Shown here piece after piece: positions 17,595 to 24,854 of a stretch of 64,000 nucleotides of DNA; position 1 is the first letter of the stretch; each line of letters begins with the position of its first letter. Position numbers and translations under genes: made by a program. The notes below the pieces were generated by a model. The model was given only the letters and a program-made list of their open reading frames with translations. It was not told the origin of the DNA and searched no databases. Source of the stretch: Geodermatophilus saharensis (GTDB lineage: Bacteria > Actinomycetota > Actinomycetes > Mycobacteriales > Geodermatophilaceae); contig NZ_FZOH01000001.1 of assembly GCF_900188205.1 (NCBI RefSeq), forward strand, positions 530,359 through 594,358, read 5' to 3'.

Positions 17595-17942
17595 GTGCTA
17601 CAGACGATCGACCGCCCGACGTCCCACCGCCGAACCGGGCTCCCCCGGACCGGTGGCGCCACCCCGCGGACGCCGCACACGCCCCTGGCCCCGGCACCGG
17701 TGCGGCGACCGCTGCCGTGCCGCGGGACCGACGACCCGGACCTGTGGTTCGCCGAGAGCCCCGCGGCCCTCGAGCAGGCCAAGGTCCTGTGCGGCGACTG
17801 CCCGGTCCGCGACGCCTGCCTGGCCGGTGCGCTCGACCGCGGCGAGCCCTGGGGCGTCTGGGGCGGCGAGATCTTCGAGCGAGGTGTCGTCATCCCGCGC
17901 AAGCGACCGCGGGGTCGTCCCCGCAAGGTCGTCGCGGCGTGA
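17595..17942 (+). CDS. whiB7: WhiB7 transcriptional regulator
   Basis: 115-residue WhiB-family [4Fe-4S] protein. Cluster ligands are C42, C66, C69 and C75. The family turn GVWGGE is at 87-92, and the basic AT-hook RGRPRK at 106-111 separates WhiB7 from other Wbl proteins. WhiB7 binds the primary sigma factor and activates intrinsic antibiotic-resistance genes when translation is inhibited. GTG 17595 follows GAGGAGGAG. The gene keeps the mycobacterial position next to uvrD2. Confidence 0.95.
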   Translation: MLQTIDRPTSHRRTGLPRTGGATPRTPHTPLAPAPVRRPLPCRGTDDPDLWFAESPAALEQAKVLCGDCPVRDACLAGALDRGEPWGVWGGEIFERGVVIPRKRPRGRPRKVVAA

Positions 17943-17947
17943 TGGAG

Positions 17948-18000
17948 GGCCCCGTCCTCCTCACCCCTCGCACGCTCGGGGTGAGCCTCGGGACGGGGCC
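17948..18000 (+). terminator. Two-step hairpin after whiB7
   Basis: GGCCCCGTCC (17948-17957) pairs with GGACGGGGCC (17991-18000). Inside it CTCACCCC (17960-17967) pairs with GGGGTGAG (17978-17985). It follows whiB7 directly and has no U-tract; probable terminator or mRNA 3' end. Confidence 0.65.
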
Positions 18001-18045
18001 GCGAGAAACCGGAAGAAGTTCCACCAGAGACCGTGAGGAACCGAG

Positions 18046-18210
18046 ATGACCAGCTACGAGTACGACCTCGCCGTCACGCGGCTGACCGAGCTGCGTGCCG
18101 AGGCCGACGCCGCCGGCCGCCTGCGCCGGCTGCAGGCGGCCCGCCGCTGGGCCCGCCGCGCGGAGTACGCCAACCGGCGGGCCGCGCGGGCCAGCGCCGC
18201 GGTCCGCTGA
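18046..18210 (+). CDS. Small arginine-rich protein, 54 aa
   Basis: ATG 18046 with GAGGA 7 nt upstream opens a 54-residue frame. The product starts MTSYEYDLAVTRLTELRAEADAAG and continues as an Ala/Arg-rich amphipathic helix with about 14 Arg. No family is recognised. It lies between two strong hairpins (17948-18000 and 18274-18318), so it may have its own transcript or be read through from whiB7. Its helical, Arg-spaced composition with a good ribosome site supports a real gene. Confidence 0.55.
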   Translation: MTSYEYDLAVTRLTELRAEADAAGRLRRLQAARRWARRAEYANRRAARASAAVR

Positions 18211-18273
18211 ACCCCCGACCCGTCCCGCCCGGGACGGGCCACCGCAGGGCACGGGTCCGTGCCCTCCCCGGTC

Positions 18274-18318
18274 GAGGCCGGGTCCCCGACGCTCCCGGTG
18301 CGTCGGGGACCCGGCCTC
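18274..18318. terminator. Bidirectional terminator, perfect 18-bp stem
   Basis: The arms at 18274-18291 and 18301-18318 (core GGGTCCCCGACG / CGTCGGGGACCC) pair without mismatch across a 9-nt loop. It lies between the small + strand gene and the convergent ABC1 kinase gene. Confidence 0.8.
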
Positions 18319-18331
18319 CTGTCCGTGCGGC

Positions 18332-19654
18332 TCAGCCGACGAAGCCGGGCAGCCACTCCTCGAGCACGCTGCGGTAGTCGGCGGCGGCGTCGAGCTGGCA
18401 CAGCACGCCGATCGACCCGACGGTCACGCGGTGGATGAGCAGGTAGGCCGGCGGGAGGTTGAGCTGGCGCCCCAGCCGGCTGGCCTCGCTGCGGGGGTCG
18501 GCCAGGCGGGCGGCCTGCTCCTGCATCCACCGGCGGGTGAAGCGGAAGTTGTGGCTGACGATCGGCTCGAGCATCGGCCGCAGGTAGTCGAGCACCCCCG
18601 CCGCGTCGACCGCCACGCCCGGCCGGACGAAGCCCTCGGTGCGCAGGTCGGCGAGCACGTCCTCGGCCCGGCCCTCCAGCGCCCACCGCACCAGCCGGCC
18701 GATCGGCTCGGGCAGCCCGTCGGGCAGCCGGGCGGTGGCGCCGAAGTCGATGACGCCGAGCCGGTCGCCCTCGACGAGCCGGAAGTTGCCCGGGTGCGGG
18801 TCGGCGTGCAGCAGGCGGGCCCGGGAGGGCGCGGAGAAGTGCAGCACCGCCATCAGGTGGCCGGCCCGGTCCCGCTGCTCGGCGGTGCCCTCGGTGATCA
18901 CCCGCGACAGCGGCAGGCCCTCGAGCCACTCGGACACGATCACCTTCGGCGCGCTGGCCACCACCCGCGGGACGACGATCTGCCCGTCACCGGCGTAGGC
19001 CGCCGCGAACTGCCGCTGCGCGTCGGCCTCCAGGCCGTAGTCGAGCTCCTCCATGACCCGCGCCCGCAGCTCGGCGATCAGCGGCTTGACGTCCAGCCCC
19101 GGGAACACCGCGGCGAACAGCCGGGCGAAGCGGGCCAGCTGGTTGAGGTCGGCCATGAGGGCGGTGCCCGCACCCGGGTACTGGATCTTGACGGCGACGT
19201 CGCGGCCGTCACGCCACGTGGCGCGGTGCACCTGGCCGATGCTGGCGGCGGCGGCCGGCTGGTCGTCGAACTCGCGGAAGCGGGTGCGCCAGGTCCCGCC
19301 GAGCTGCTGGGCGAGCACCGCGTGCACGGTGCGCACCGGCATCGGCGGTGCCTCCTCCTGCAGCTTCACCAGCGCCTCGCGGTAGGGGGCGGCCACCTCG
19401 TCGGGCACGGCCGCCTCGAACACCGACAGCGTCTGGCCGAGCTTCATCGCCCCGCCCTTGAGCTGACCGAGGACGGCGAACAGCTGCTCGGCGGTGCGCT
19501 GCTGCAGCTCCGCGCTCACCGCCTCGGACGACTGCCCCGACAGCCGCTTGCCGATGCCGAGCGTGGCGCGACCGGCGGCCCCCAGGGGGAGGGAGGCCAA
19601 CCTCGCCGTGCGCGAGATCGAGCCCCGCGGGATCCCCCGTGCGTCGTCGCTCAC
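18332..19654 (-). CDS. ABC1/ADCK (UbiB) family kinase-like protein
   Basis: 440 residues, equivalent by position to Rv3197. Family hallmarks: KxGQ element [29 protein letters not shown], the Ala-rich loop [20 protein letters not shown] (Lys), [20 protein letters not shown] (catalytic HxDxxPGN) and [10 protein letters not shown] (metal-binding DFG). UbiB-type proteins are atypical kinases or ATPases linked to lipid and quinone metabolism; the actinobacterial substrate is unknown. GTG 19654 is preceded by GACAAT. Confidence 0.92.
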   Translation of the reverse strand: MSDDARGIPRGSISRTARLASLPLGAAGRATLGIGKRLSGQSSEAVSAELQQRTAEQLFAVLGQLKGGAMKLGQTLSVFEAAVPDEVAAPYREALVKLQEEAPPMPVRTVHAVLAQQLGGTWRTRFREFDDQPAAAASIGQVHRATWRDGRDVAVKIQYPGAGTALMADLNQLARFARLFAAVFPGLDVKPLIAELRARVMEELDYGLEADAQRQFAAAYAGDGQIVVPRVVASAPKVIVSEWLEGLPLSRVITEGTAEQRDRAGHLMAVLHFSAPSRARLLHADPHPGNFRLVEGDRLGVIDFGATARLPDGLPEPIGRLVRWALEGRAEDVLADLRTEGFVRPGVAVDAAGVLDYLRPMLEPIVSHNFRFTRRWMQEQAARLADPRSEASRLGRQLNLPPAYLLIHRVTVGSIGVLCQLDAAADYRSVLEEWLPGFVG

Positions 19655-19707
19655 CCACCCATTGTCCCCTGCGGGACCGACGGGCCGCTGACGGACGGCA
19701 GCCGCCC

Positions 19708-20772
19708 TCACCCGGGAGGGCGGGTGGCCGCGCCCGGTCCGGCGCAGCCGCAGCCCGGGTGCAGCGGCCAGGGGCGCAGCCGGGGCGCCAGGTCCGGCGG
19801 GCGCAGCTCCACCACCGCCGAGAGCGCGGCCGGGCTGCCGCTGCCGTCGAGGTAGGCCAGCGCCTGCTGCGCGGCGGCCAGCGCGGTGGCCCAGCAGGTG
19901 AGCGTCGACCCGCTCGGAGCGTCCGCGCCGCCGGTCAGCTGCGCGGCCAGCGCCGGCCACCGCGGGTCGGCGTCGCGGCGGTACAGGTCGGCGCAGCGCA
20001 GGCAGCTGGTGACGCCGGGGACCACCAGCGGCCCCACCACGCCGGTCTCGCCGCGGACCGTGGCGACGAGGTGGGCCACGCCGGTGTCCCGCAGGCCGGC
20101 GACGAGCGGGTCGGACGCCGACCACGGCCGGGACAGCACCACGAGATCGGGGGAGACGCCCTGCGGCAGGGGACGCAGGTCGGTGAGCGGGCTGGCGCGG
20201 CGGACGGCGTCGGCGGCGGCCGGTCCGCCCGGGCGCCCCTCGTCCTCGGCCGTCAGTCCGCCCACGACCGCGTCGGCCGCGCCGACGACGCCGTCGTCGT
20301 CCACGGCGACCCGGCCGACGCCGCTGGCCGCGAGCAGTGCCGCGAGCGGCACGCCCACCCGGGTGGCGCCGTGCACCACGACCGACGCCGCCCGCCGGGC
20401 GCGCCAGCGGGAGGCGCCCCGCCCGTCGCGTGCGGCCGGCAGCTCGGCGGCGGTGCGGGCCGTGGCGGCGGGGCCGGCGTCGGAGGCGAGCAGCTCGGCG
20501 GCGTCGAGGTCGAGGAGGGCCCCGGCGCCACGCAGCCCGTCGAGGAGGGCGCCGACCGGGACCGGGTCCAGGCCCGCGGCGGCGGCGTCGGCGAGGACGG
20601 CCCGCTGGGAGCGGCGACCGTCGAGCCCGCGCAGCAGCGTGGCCACGGCGGTCACGTCGGCCCCGGCGAGCACCGCGCCGTCGCCGTCGACACCGCCGAC
20701 CTGCAGGGTGTCGGGCCCGCGGCGGAGCAGTGGCGTGCCGGGCGGCAGGAGCGGGTGGGCGGGATCGGGCAC
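19708..20772 (-). CDS. ThiF-family / TOMM leader-binding-like protein (orphan)
   Basis: 354 residues. A Rossmann-like central part ([31 protein letters not shown]) is the E1/ThiF core. [21 protein letters not shown] and the C-terminal HPGCGC supply the two Cys pairs of the zinc site typical of TOMM cyclodehydratase C-type proteins. No YcaO protein, precursor peptide or dehydrogenase is nearby, so thiazole/oxazole peptide synthesis is unlikely. An equivalent (Rv3196) lies next to the ABC1 gene in mycobacteria. GTG 20772 with CACCCT 9 nt upstream. Confidence 0.78.
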   Translation of the reverse strand: MPDPAHPLLPPGTPLLRRGPDTLQVGGVDGDGAVLAGADVTAVATLLRGLDGRRSQRAVLADAAAAGLDPVPVGALLDGLRGAGALLDLDAAELLASDAGPAATARTAAELPAARDGRGASRWRARRAASVVVHGATRVGVPLAALLAASGVGRVAVDDDGVVGAADAVVGGLTAEDEGRPGGPAAADAVRRASPLTDLRPLPQGVSPDLVVLSRPWSASDPLVAGLRDTGVAHLVATVRGETGVVGPLVVPGVTSCLRCADLYRRDADPRWPALAAQLTGGADAPSGSTLTCWATALAAAQQALAYLDGSGSPAALSAVVELRPPDLAPRLRPWPLHPGCGCAGPGAATRPPG

Positions 20773-20811
20773 CGGCGCAGGGTGCCAGCCGGCGGCACGC
20801 GTCCGCTCCGG

Positions 20812-20820
20812 TTGTCCACA
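20812..20820 (+). promoter_or_regulatory. DnaA box (consensus)
   Basis: TTGTCCACA is the consensus DnaA box of high-GC actinobacteria. It sits in the 113-nt gap between the ThiF-like gene and DUF5679, about 340 nt from further DnaA-box-like sites in the next intergenic region. Confidence 0.45.
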
Positions 20821-20834
20821 GCCCCGTCGAACGG

Positions 20835-20869
20835 CGACGGCGGCGCCCGCCGAGCGGACGCCGCCGTCG
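20835..20869 (-). terminator. Terminator of the DUF5679 gene
   Basis: CGACGGCGGCG (20835-20845) and CGCCGCCGTCG (20859-20869) form an 11-bp perfect stem with a 13-nt loop, just past the DUF5679 stop on the minus strand. Confidence 0.6.
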
Positions 20870-20885
20870 AGGCGGTGCGAGCGCC

Positions 20886-21038
20886 CTACGCCTTGCCGAG
20901 GATCCGGTTCATCTTGGTGCCGCAGACCGGGCAGGTGCCCTGGGCCATGCGGCGGCCGGACTCGCTGACCTTGACCTCGCCGTCGAAGTCCCGCTTCTCC
21001 TTGCACTTCACGCAGTAGCCGTTGTAGCTGTCCGCCAC
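20886..21038 (-). CDS. DUF5679 zinc-ribbon small protein
   Basis: 50 residues with two CxxC knuckles, C9-x2-C12 and C36-x2-C39 ([11 protein letters not shown] and TCPVCGTKM), the pattern of DUF5679, a small actinobacterial zinc-ribbon family of unknown function. GTG at 21038 has GGAGGGAG upstream. Confidence 0.88.
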   Translation of the reverse strand: MADSYNGYCVKCKEKRDFDGEVKVSESGRRMAQGTCPVCGTKMNRILGKA

Positions 21039-21407
21039 CGTGTCTCTCCCTCCGGCTGCTCGACCCCCGCTCCGGGCGCCGTCGCGGGGAACGCTACCCG
21101 GACCGCACGGTCCGCCCGCCGCGGCGGCCCGACCCCACCGGGGAGTCCACCCACAGCCTGTGGACAGGGCTGTGGGCAGTGTGGGGACCCGGCGGCGTGT
21201 CCCTGTGCGCAAGCGGGGGACGGCCTTCGGGGCCGAGCACCCGCCCGGTCCCGTCGCCGCGCCGTCACCTGCGGTGATGCCGCCGCGCGGCTGTGGACGG
21301 ACGCCCTGCCGCAGGTGGCGACGGGCTGTCCACCGTCCGTGCGACTCGTACCCGAGTGGGTGGCGCCCCTGGGCGCGTCGACCCCGGCCGCTGGCTACGG
21401 TCCTGCT
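21039..21407. other. Gene-free 369 nt with DnaA-box-like sites
   Basis: No gene is supported here. CCACAGCC (21151-21158) and GGCTGTGG (21168-21175) are perfect 8-bp arms that flank TGTGGACAG (21159-21167), the complement of CTGTCCACA, one base from the DnaA consensus. Weaker forms lie at 21292-21300 (TGTGGACGG) and 21326-21334 (CTGTCCACC). The right end holds the TACGGT box of the metallopeptidase gene. Confidence 0.4.
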
Positions 21408-21998
21408 GTGCCCGGAACGACCCCCGACCCCTCGCCCGGCCCCGCGTCCGCGCCCGGGCCGGTCGAGGTCCGCCGCAGCGCCCGCCGACGCCGGACGGTG
21501 ACCGCCTACCGCGAGTCCGGGCGCACGGTCGTGCTCATCCCGGCGGCGTTCACGCCGGCCGAGGAGCGGCGCTGGGTGGCGCAGATGGTGGCCAAGCTGC
21601 AGACCCGCGAGGAACGCCGGCGCCGGTCGATGGGCGGGGACGACGAGCTGATGGCCCGCGCCCGCACGCTGTCGCAGGCACACCTCGACGGCGCCGCGCG
21701 GCCGACCAGCGTCCGGTGGGTGGACAACCAGCAGCGCCGCTGGGGCTCGTGCACCCCGGCCGACGGCAGCATCCGACTGTCGAGCCGGCTGCGGTCCATG
21801 CCGACCTACGTCGTCGACTACGTGCTGGTCCACGAGCTGGCACACTTGCTCGAGGCCGGCCACGACGCCCGGTTCTGGGCACTGGTGGCCCGCTACCCCC
21901 GGGCCGAGCGCGCCCGCGGCTTCCTCGAGGGCATCGAGACCGCGCGGGCCGACGACGCCGAGCCCGCCGATCCGGACGAGGGCGACCTGGTCGACTAG
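21408..21998 (+). CDS. YgjP-like (DUF45/M48-type) metallopeptidase
   Basis: 196 residues. VHELAHLLEAGHDARFW carries the zinc HExxH and downstream His of the YgjP/DUF45 family. NQQRRWGSCTPADGSIRLSSRL is the other family signature. The N-terminal half (VEVRRSARRRRTVTAYRESGRTVVLIP) is the usual beta-strand part. Substrate unknown. GTG 21408 with TACGGT at 21396-21401, 6 nt upstream. Confidence 0.9.
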   Translation: MPGTTPDPSPGPASAPGPVEVRRSARRRRTVTAYRESGRTVVLIPAAFTPAEERRWVAQMVAKLQTREERRRRSMGGDDELMARARTLSQAHLDGAARPTSVRWVDNQQRRWGSCTPADGSIRLSSRLRSMPTYVVDYVLVHELAHLLEAGHDARFWALVARYPRAERARGFLEGIETARADDAEPADPDEGDLVD

Positions 21999-22013
21999 GC
22001 CGGCGGTCGCGGC

Positions 22014-22083
22014 CCGAGTGGGCAGTCGTGGTCGGCGACCCGCGCCGACACGCCGTGCCGGGCAGCGACGACTGCCCACTCGG
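22014..22083. terminator. Convergent terminator with 16-bp perfect arms
   Basis: CCGAGTGGGCAGTCGT (22014-22029) pairs with ACGACTGCCCACTCGG (22068-22083). A smaller hairpin (GTCGGCG 22031-22037 with CGCCGAC 22043-22049) fills the loop. It separates the metallopeptidase gene from the convergent DUF2342 gene and shares GCAGTCGTG with the hairpin at 63908. Confidence 0.7.
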
Positions 22084-22096
22084 CGGGCGGGTGCCG

Positions 22097-23491
22097 TCAG
22101 CGGGTGGGGGTCTCCCCGTCGCCGTCGGTGCTGTCGGGGTGGGTGTCCCCGCCGCCGGTGTCCCCGCCGCCCGGCTCGTCGGCCTCGGCCGTGAGCCGCC
22201 GCAGCTCGTCGTCGGCACCCTGGCGGGCGACGAAGTCCAGCGGCTCGTCGAGGTCGTCGGAGGTGGGCAGCAGGTCGGGGTGCGACCACAGCCGGTCGCG
22301 CTCGGCGGCGCCGTACCGCTGCTCCATCGCGCCCCACACGGTGGCCGCGTCCCGCAGCCGGCGCGGCCGCAGCTGCAGGCCGACCAGGGTGGCGAAGGTC
22401 TGCTCGGCCGGGCCCCCGGAGGCGCGACGGCGGCGCATCGTCTCGGCCAGCGCCCCGTGCCCGGGCAGCCGCTCACCGGCCGCGGCCGCGACGACGGCGT
22501 CGACCCAGCCCTCGACCAGCGCCAGCAGCGTCTCCAGCCGGCGCAGCGCCATCTGCTGCTCGGGCGTCTCCTCCGGCTCGAGCAGCCCGCTGCCGAGGAG
22601 CTCCTGGATGGCCTCGGGGTTCGACGGGTCAAACCCGCCGCCCATCGACCCCATGGCGTCGTTGAGGCCCCGCTCGATGGCCTCGCGGTCGATGGTGATG
22701 CCGCGGGCGTAGGCGTGGACGGCGTCGTGCAGCTGCTGGCGCAGCCACGGCACGTGCGCGAACAACCGCAGCGACGCCGCCTCGCGCAGCGCGAGGAACA
22801 GCCGCACCTCGTCGGCGGGCCGGTCGAGCCCCTCGGCGAACGCGGCGACGTTCTGCGGCACGAGCACGCCGGAGCCGGCCGGGGCCAGCGGCAGCCCCAC
22901 CTCGGTGCCGGTGAGGACCTCGCCGGCCAGCCGGCCCATCGCCTGGCCGACCTGGGCGCCGAACATCAGCCCCCCCATCCGGCCCATGATCCCGGCCAGC
23001 GGCCCGGCCATCGCCATGGCCTCCTGCGGCAGCGCGCTGGTCATCGCGGCGACGACCTTCTCCGCCAGCGGGTCGATGAGCGCCGTCCACGCCGGGAGCG
23101 TCTGCTCCACCCACTCCACCCGCGACCAGGCGACGGCGCGGTCGACACCGGAGGGCAGGTCGGTCACCTGGTCCAGCCACAGGTCGGCCAGCCGCAGCGC
23201 CTCGGTGACCGCCGCCTTCTCGGCCTCCGACGTCGGCTGGGTGCCGGTGGCCAGGGTGCTGATCGCGCCCTGCCGGGCCAGGTCCCAGTTCACCGGGCCG
23301 CCCGACCAGGTCATCAGCTTCTGCAGCTCGGCGAACAGCGGCATCTTGCCCAGCAGCTCCTCGGGCGTGCCGGCGCCCGCGCCACCGGCGCCGAAGAGGG
23401 CGCCGAAGCCGAAGGGGTCGTTCGAGCCGGGCTGGTCGCGTCGCTCGGGGTCGCGGTCGGGCAGCCCGAAGCCGAACGGCAGGTCGCTCAT
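22097..23491 (-). CDS. DUF2342 zinc-dependent metalloprotease-family protein
   Basis: 464 residues, positional equivalent of Rv3195. The DUF2342 (F420-biosynthesis-associated/metalloprotease) signature is present: REAASLRLFAHVPWLRQQL, GLMFGAQVGQAMGRLAGEV and WDLARQGAI. No classic HExxH is visible, so proteolytic activity is a family annotation and is not shown here. An acidic Gly/Thr-rich tail ends it. ATG 23491 has TACCGT 9 nt upstream. The gene is divergent from the Lon/PDZ protease, with their starts 105 nt apart. Confidence 0.85.
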   Translation of the reverse strand: MSDLPFGFGLPDRDPERRDQPGSNDPFGFGALFGAGGAGAGTPEELLGKMPLFAELQKLMTWSGGPVNWDLARQGAISTLATGTQPTSEAEKAAVTEALRLADLWLDQVTDLPSGVDRAVAWSRVEWVEQTLPAWTALIDPLAEKVVAAMTSALPQEAMAMAGPLAGIMGRMGGLMFGAQVGQAMGRLAGEVLTGTEVGLPLAPAGSGVLVPQNVAAFAEGLDRPADEVRLFLALREAASLRLFAHVPWLRQQLHDAVHAYARGITIDREAIERGLNDAMGSMGGGFDPSNPEAIQELLGSGLLEPEETPEQQMALRRLETLLALVEGWVDAVVAAAAGERLPGHGALAETMRRRRASGGPAEQTFATLVGLQLRPRRLRDAATVWGAMEQRYGAAERDRLWSHPDLLPTSDDLDEPLDFVARQGADDELRRLTAEADEPGGGDTGGGDTHPDSTDGDGETPTR

Positions 23492-23595
23492 GGGCTCCAC
23501 GGTAGACGCGTGATCACCCGGTCGCGGGCGGATCGGCACCCCGGCCGTCCGCTCTCGGCGGACGCTGCCAGCGCCACCACATACCCTGGCCGGTC

Positions 23596-24621
23596 GTGAC
23601 CCGTCGGATCGCCGTCCTCGCCGTCGGTGTGGTGCTGCTGCTGGTCGCCGGTGTCCTCGGCGCGGCGCTGCCGGTGCCCTACGTGGCCCAGGTGCCCGGC
23701 CCCACCTTCAACACCCTCGGCGACATCGACGGCGACCCGGTCATCAGCGTCCGCGGCCGGGAGCGCAACGACGTCAGCGGCAACCTGAACCTGACCACGG
23801 TCGGTGTCGGACGGGCGGGCCTGAGCCTGGTCGAGGCCGTCCGCGGCTGGTTCGACGACGAGGTCAGCATCGTCCCGGAGGAGTCGGTGTACCCGCCGGA
23901 CAAGACCGAGGACGAGATCGAGCAGGCCAACCGGCAGGCGTTCCTCACCTCGGAGGAGTCGGCCGAGGCCGCGGCGCTGGGGGAGCTGGGCTACCCGGTC
24001 AAGGTCGTCGTCCGCGGGGTGAGCGGCGAGGACTCGCCCTCGGAGGGGCTGCTGGAGGAGGGCGACGCCCTCGAGTCGGTGGCCGGACAGCCGACACCGG
24101 ACTCCGCGACCCTCATGTCCGTCCTCACCGGGATCCCGGCCGGCACCGAGGTGGAGGTCGCCTACACCCGCCTCGGGCAGCCGGGCACCGCCACCGTGAC
24201 GACGGCGGGCGCGCCGGACCGGGAGGGCTCGGTGCTCGGCATCGCGGTGCGCGAGCAGCCCTCGGCGCCCTTCGACGTGGACATCGACGTCGCCGACGTC
24301 GGCGGCCCCTCGGCCGGCCTGATGCTGACCCTGGGGATCCTCGACCTGGTGGGCGACACCGACCTCACCGAGGGCGCGGTCGTCGCCGGCAGCGGCACGA
24401 TCCAGGCCGACGGCACGGTCGGCCCGATCGGCGGCATCCAGCTGAAGATGGTCGCCGCCGAGGACATCGGCGCCGAGCTGTTCCTCGTGCCGGCCGACAA
24501 CTGCGCCGACGCGCTGGGCTCGCCGGCCACCGGGCTGACCCTGGCCCGTGTCAGCGACCTCGACGACGCCCTCACCGCCCTCGAGGACCTCCGCGCCGGC
24601 CGCACGCCCGCGGGGTGCTGA
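23596..24621 (+). CDS. PDZ and Lon-like (S16) membrane-anchored protease
   Basis: 341 residues: one N-terminal membrane anchor (IAVLAVGVVLLLVAGVLGAAL), a PDZ domain (about 130-210; GLLEEGDALESVAGQ) and a C-terminal Lon proteolytic domain. Ser239 in GGPSAGLM and Lys284 in QLKMVAA are the catalytic dyad, 45 residues apart as in Lon. There is no ATPase domain, so cleavage would be ATP-independent and outside the membrane. Equivalent of Rv3194c. TACCCT at 23582-23587, 8 nt before GTG. Confidence 0.93.
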   Translation: MTRRIAVLAVGVVLLLVAGVLGAALPVPYVAQVPGPTFNTLGDIDGDPVISVRGRERNDVSGNLNLTTVGVGRAGLSLVEAVRGWFDDEVSIVPEESVYPPDKTEDEIEQANRQAFLTSEESAEAAALGELGYPVKVVVRGVSGEDSPSEGLLEEGDALESVAGQPTPDSATLMSVLTGIPAGTEVEVAYTRLGQPGTATVTTAGAPDREGSVLGIAVREQPSAPFDVDIDVADVGGPSAGLMLTLGILDLVGDTDLTEGAVVAGSGTIQADGTVGPIGGIQLKMVAAEDIGAELFLVPADNCADALGSPATGLTLARVSDLDDALTALEDLRAGRTPAGC

Positions 24622-24643
24622 GCCTCCCGGCCGACGGCCCCGA

Positions 24644-24661
24644 CACGGACACCCGTCCGTG
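24644..24661 (+). terminator. Short hairpin after the Lon/PDZ gene
   Basis: CACGGAC (24644-24650) and GTCCGTG (24655-24661) pair across ACCC, 23 nt after the stop. The rest of the 233-nt gap to the UPF0182 gene shows no clear signal. Confidence 0.4.
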
Positions 24662-24854
24662 GGGGAAGCTGTCGGGCAGCACGGGCCCCGCGGGAACCCG
24701 GTGCCGCGCCGGTCGTTGGTCGGGGCGGCACCTGCCTCACGACGGGCCCGTGCCGGCGTCGGCGACGACGTCCGTCCGACCGCACGCGGTCGCCCCACCG
24801 CGGCGTGGCACCTCCCGGGTGCGGCGCCGCACCTGCAACTGAAGGAGACCGCTC

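Noticed and set aside
19708-20772. TOMM (thiazole/oxazole peptide) biosynthesis cluster
   Set aside because: Only the ThiF-like protein is present; no YcaO, dehydrogenase or precursor peptide.
20812-21334. Chromosomal replication origin
   Set aside because: No dnaA, dnaN or AT-rich unwinding region; only a few boxes are present.
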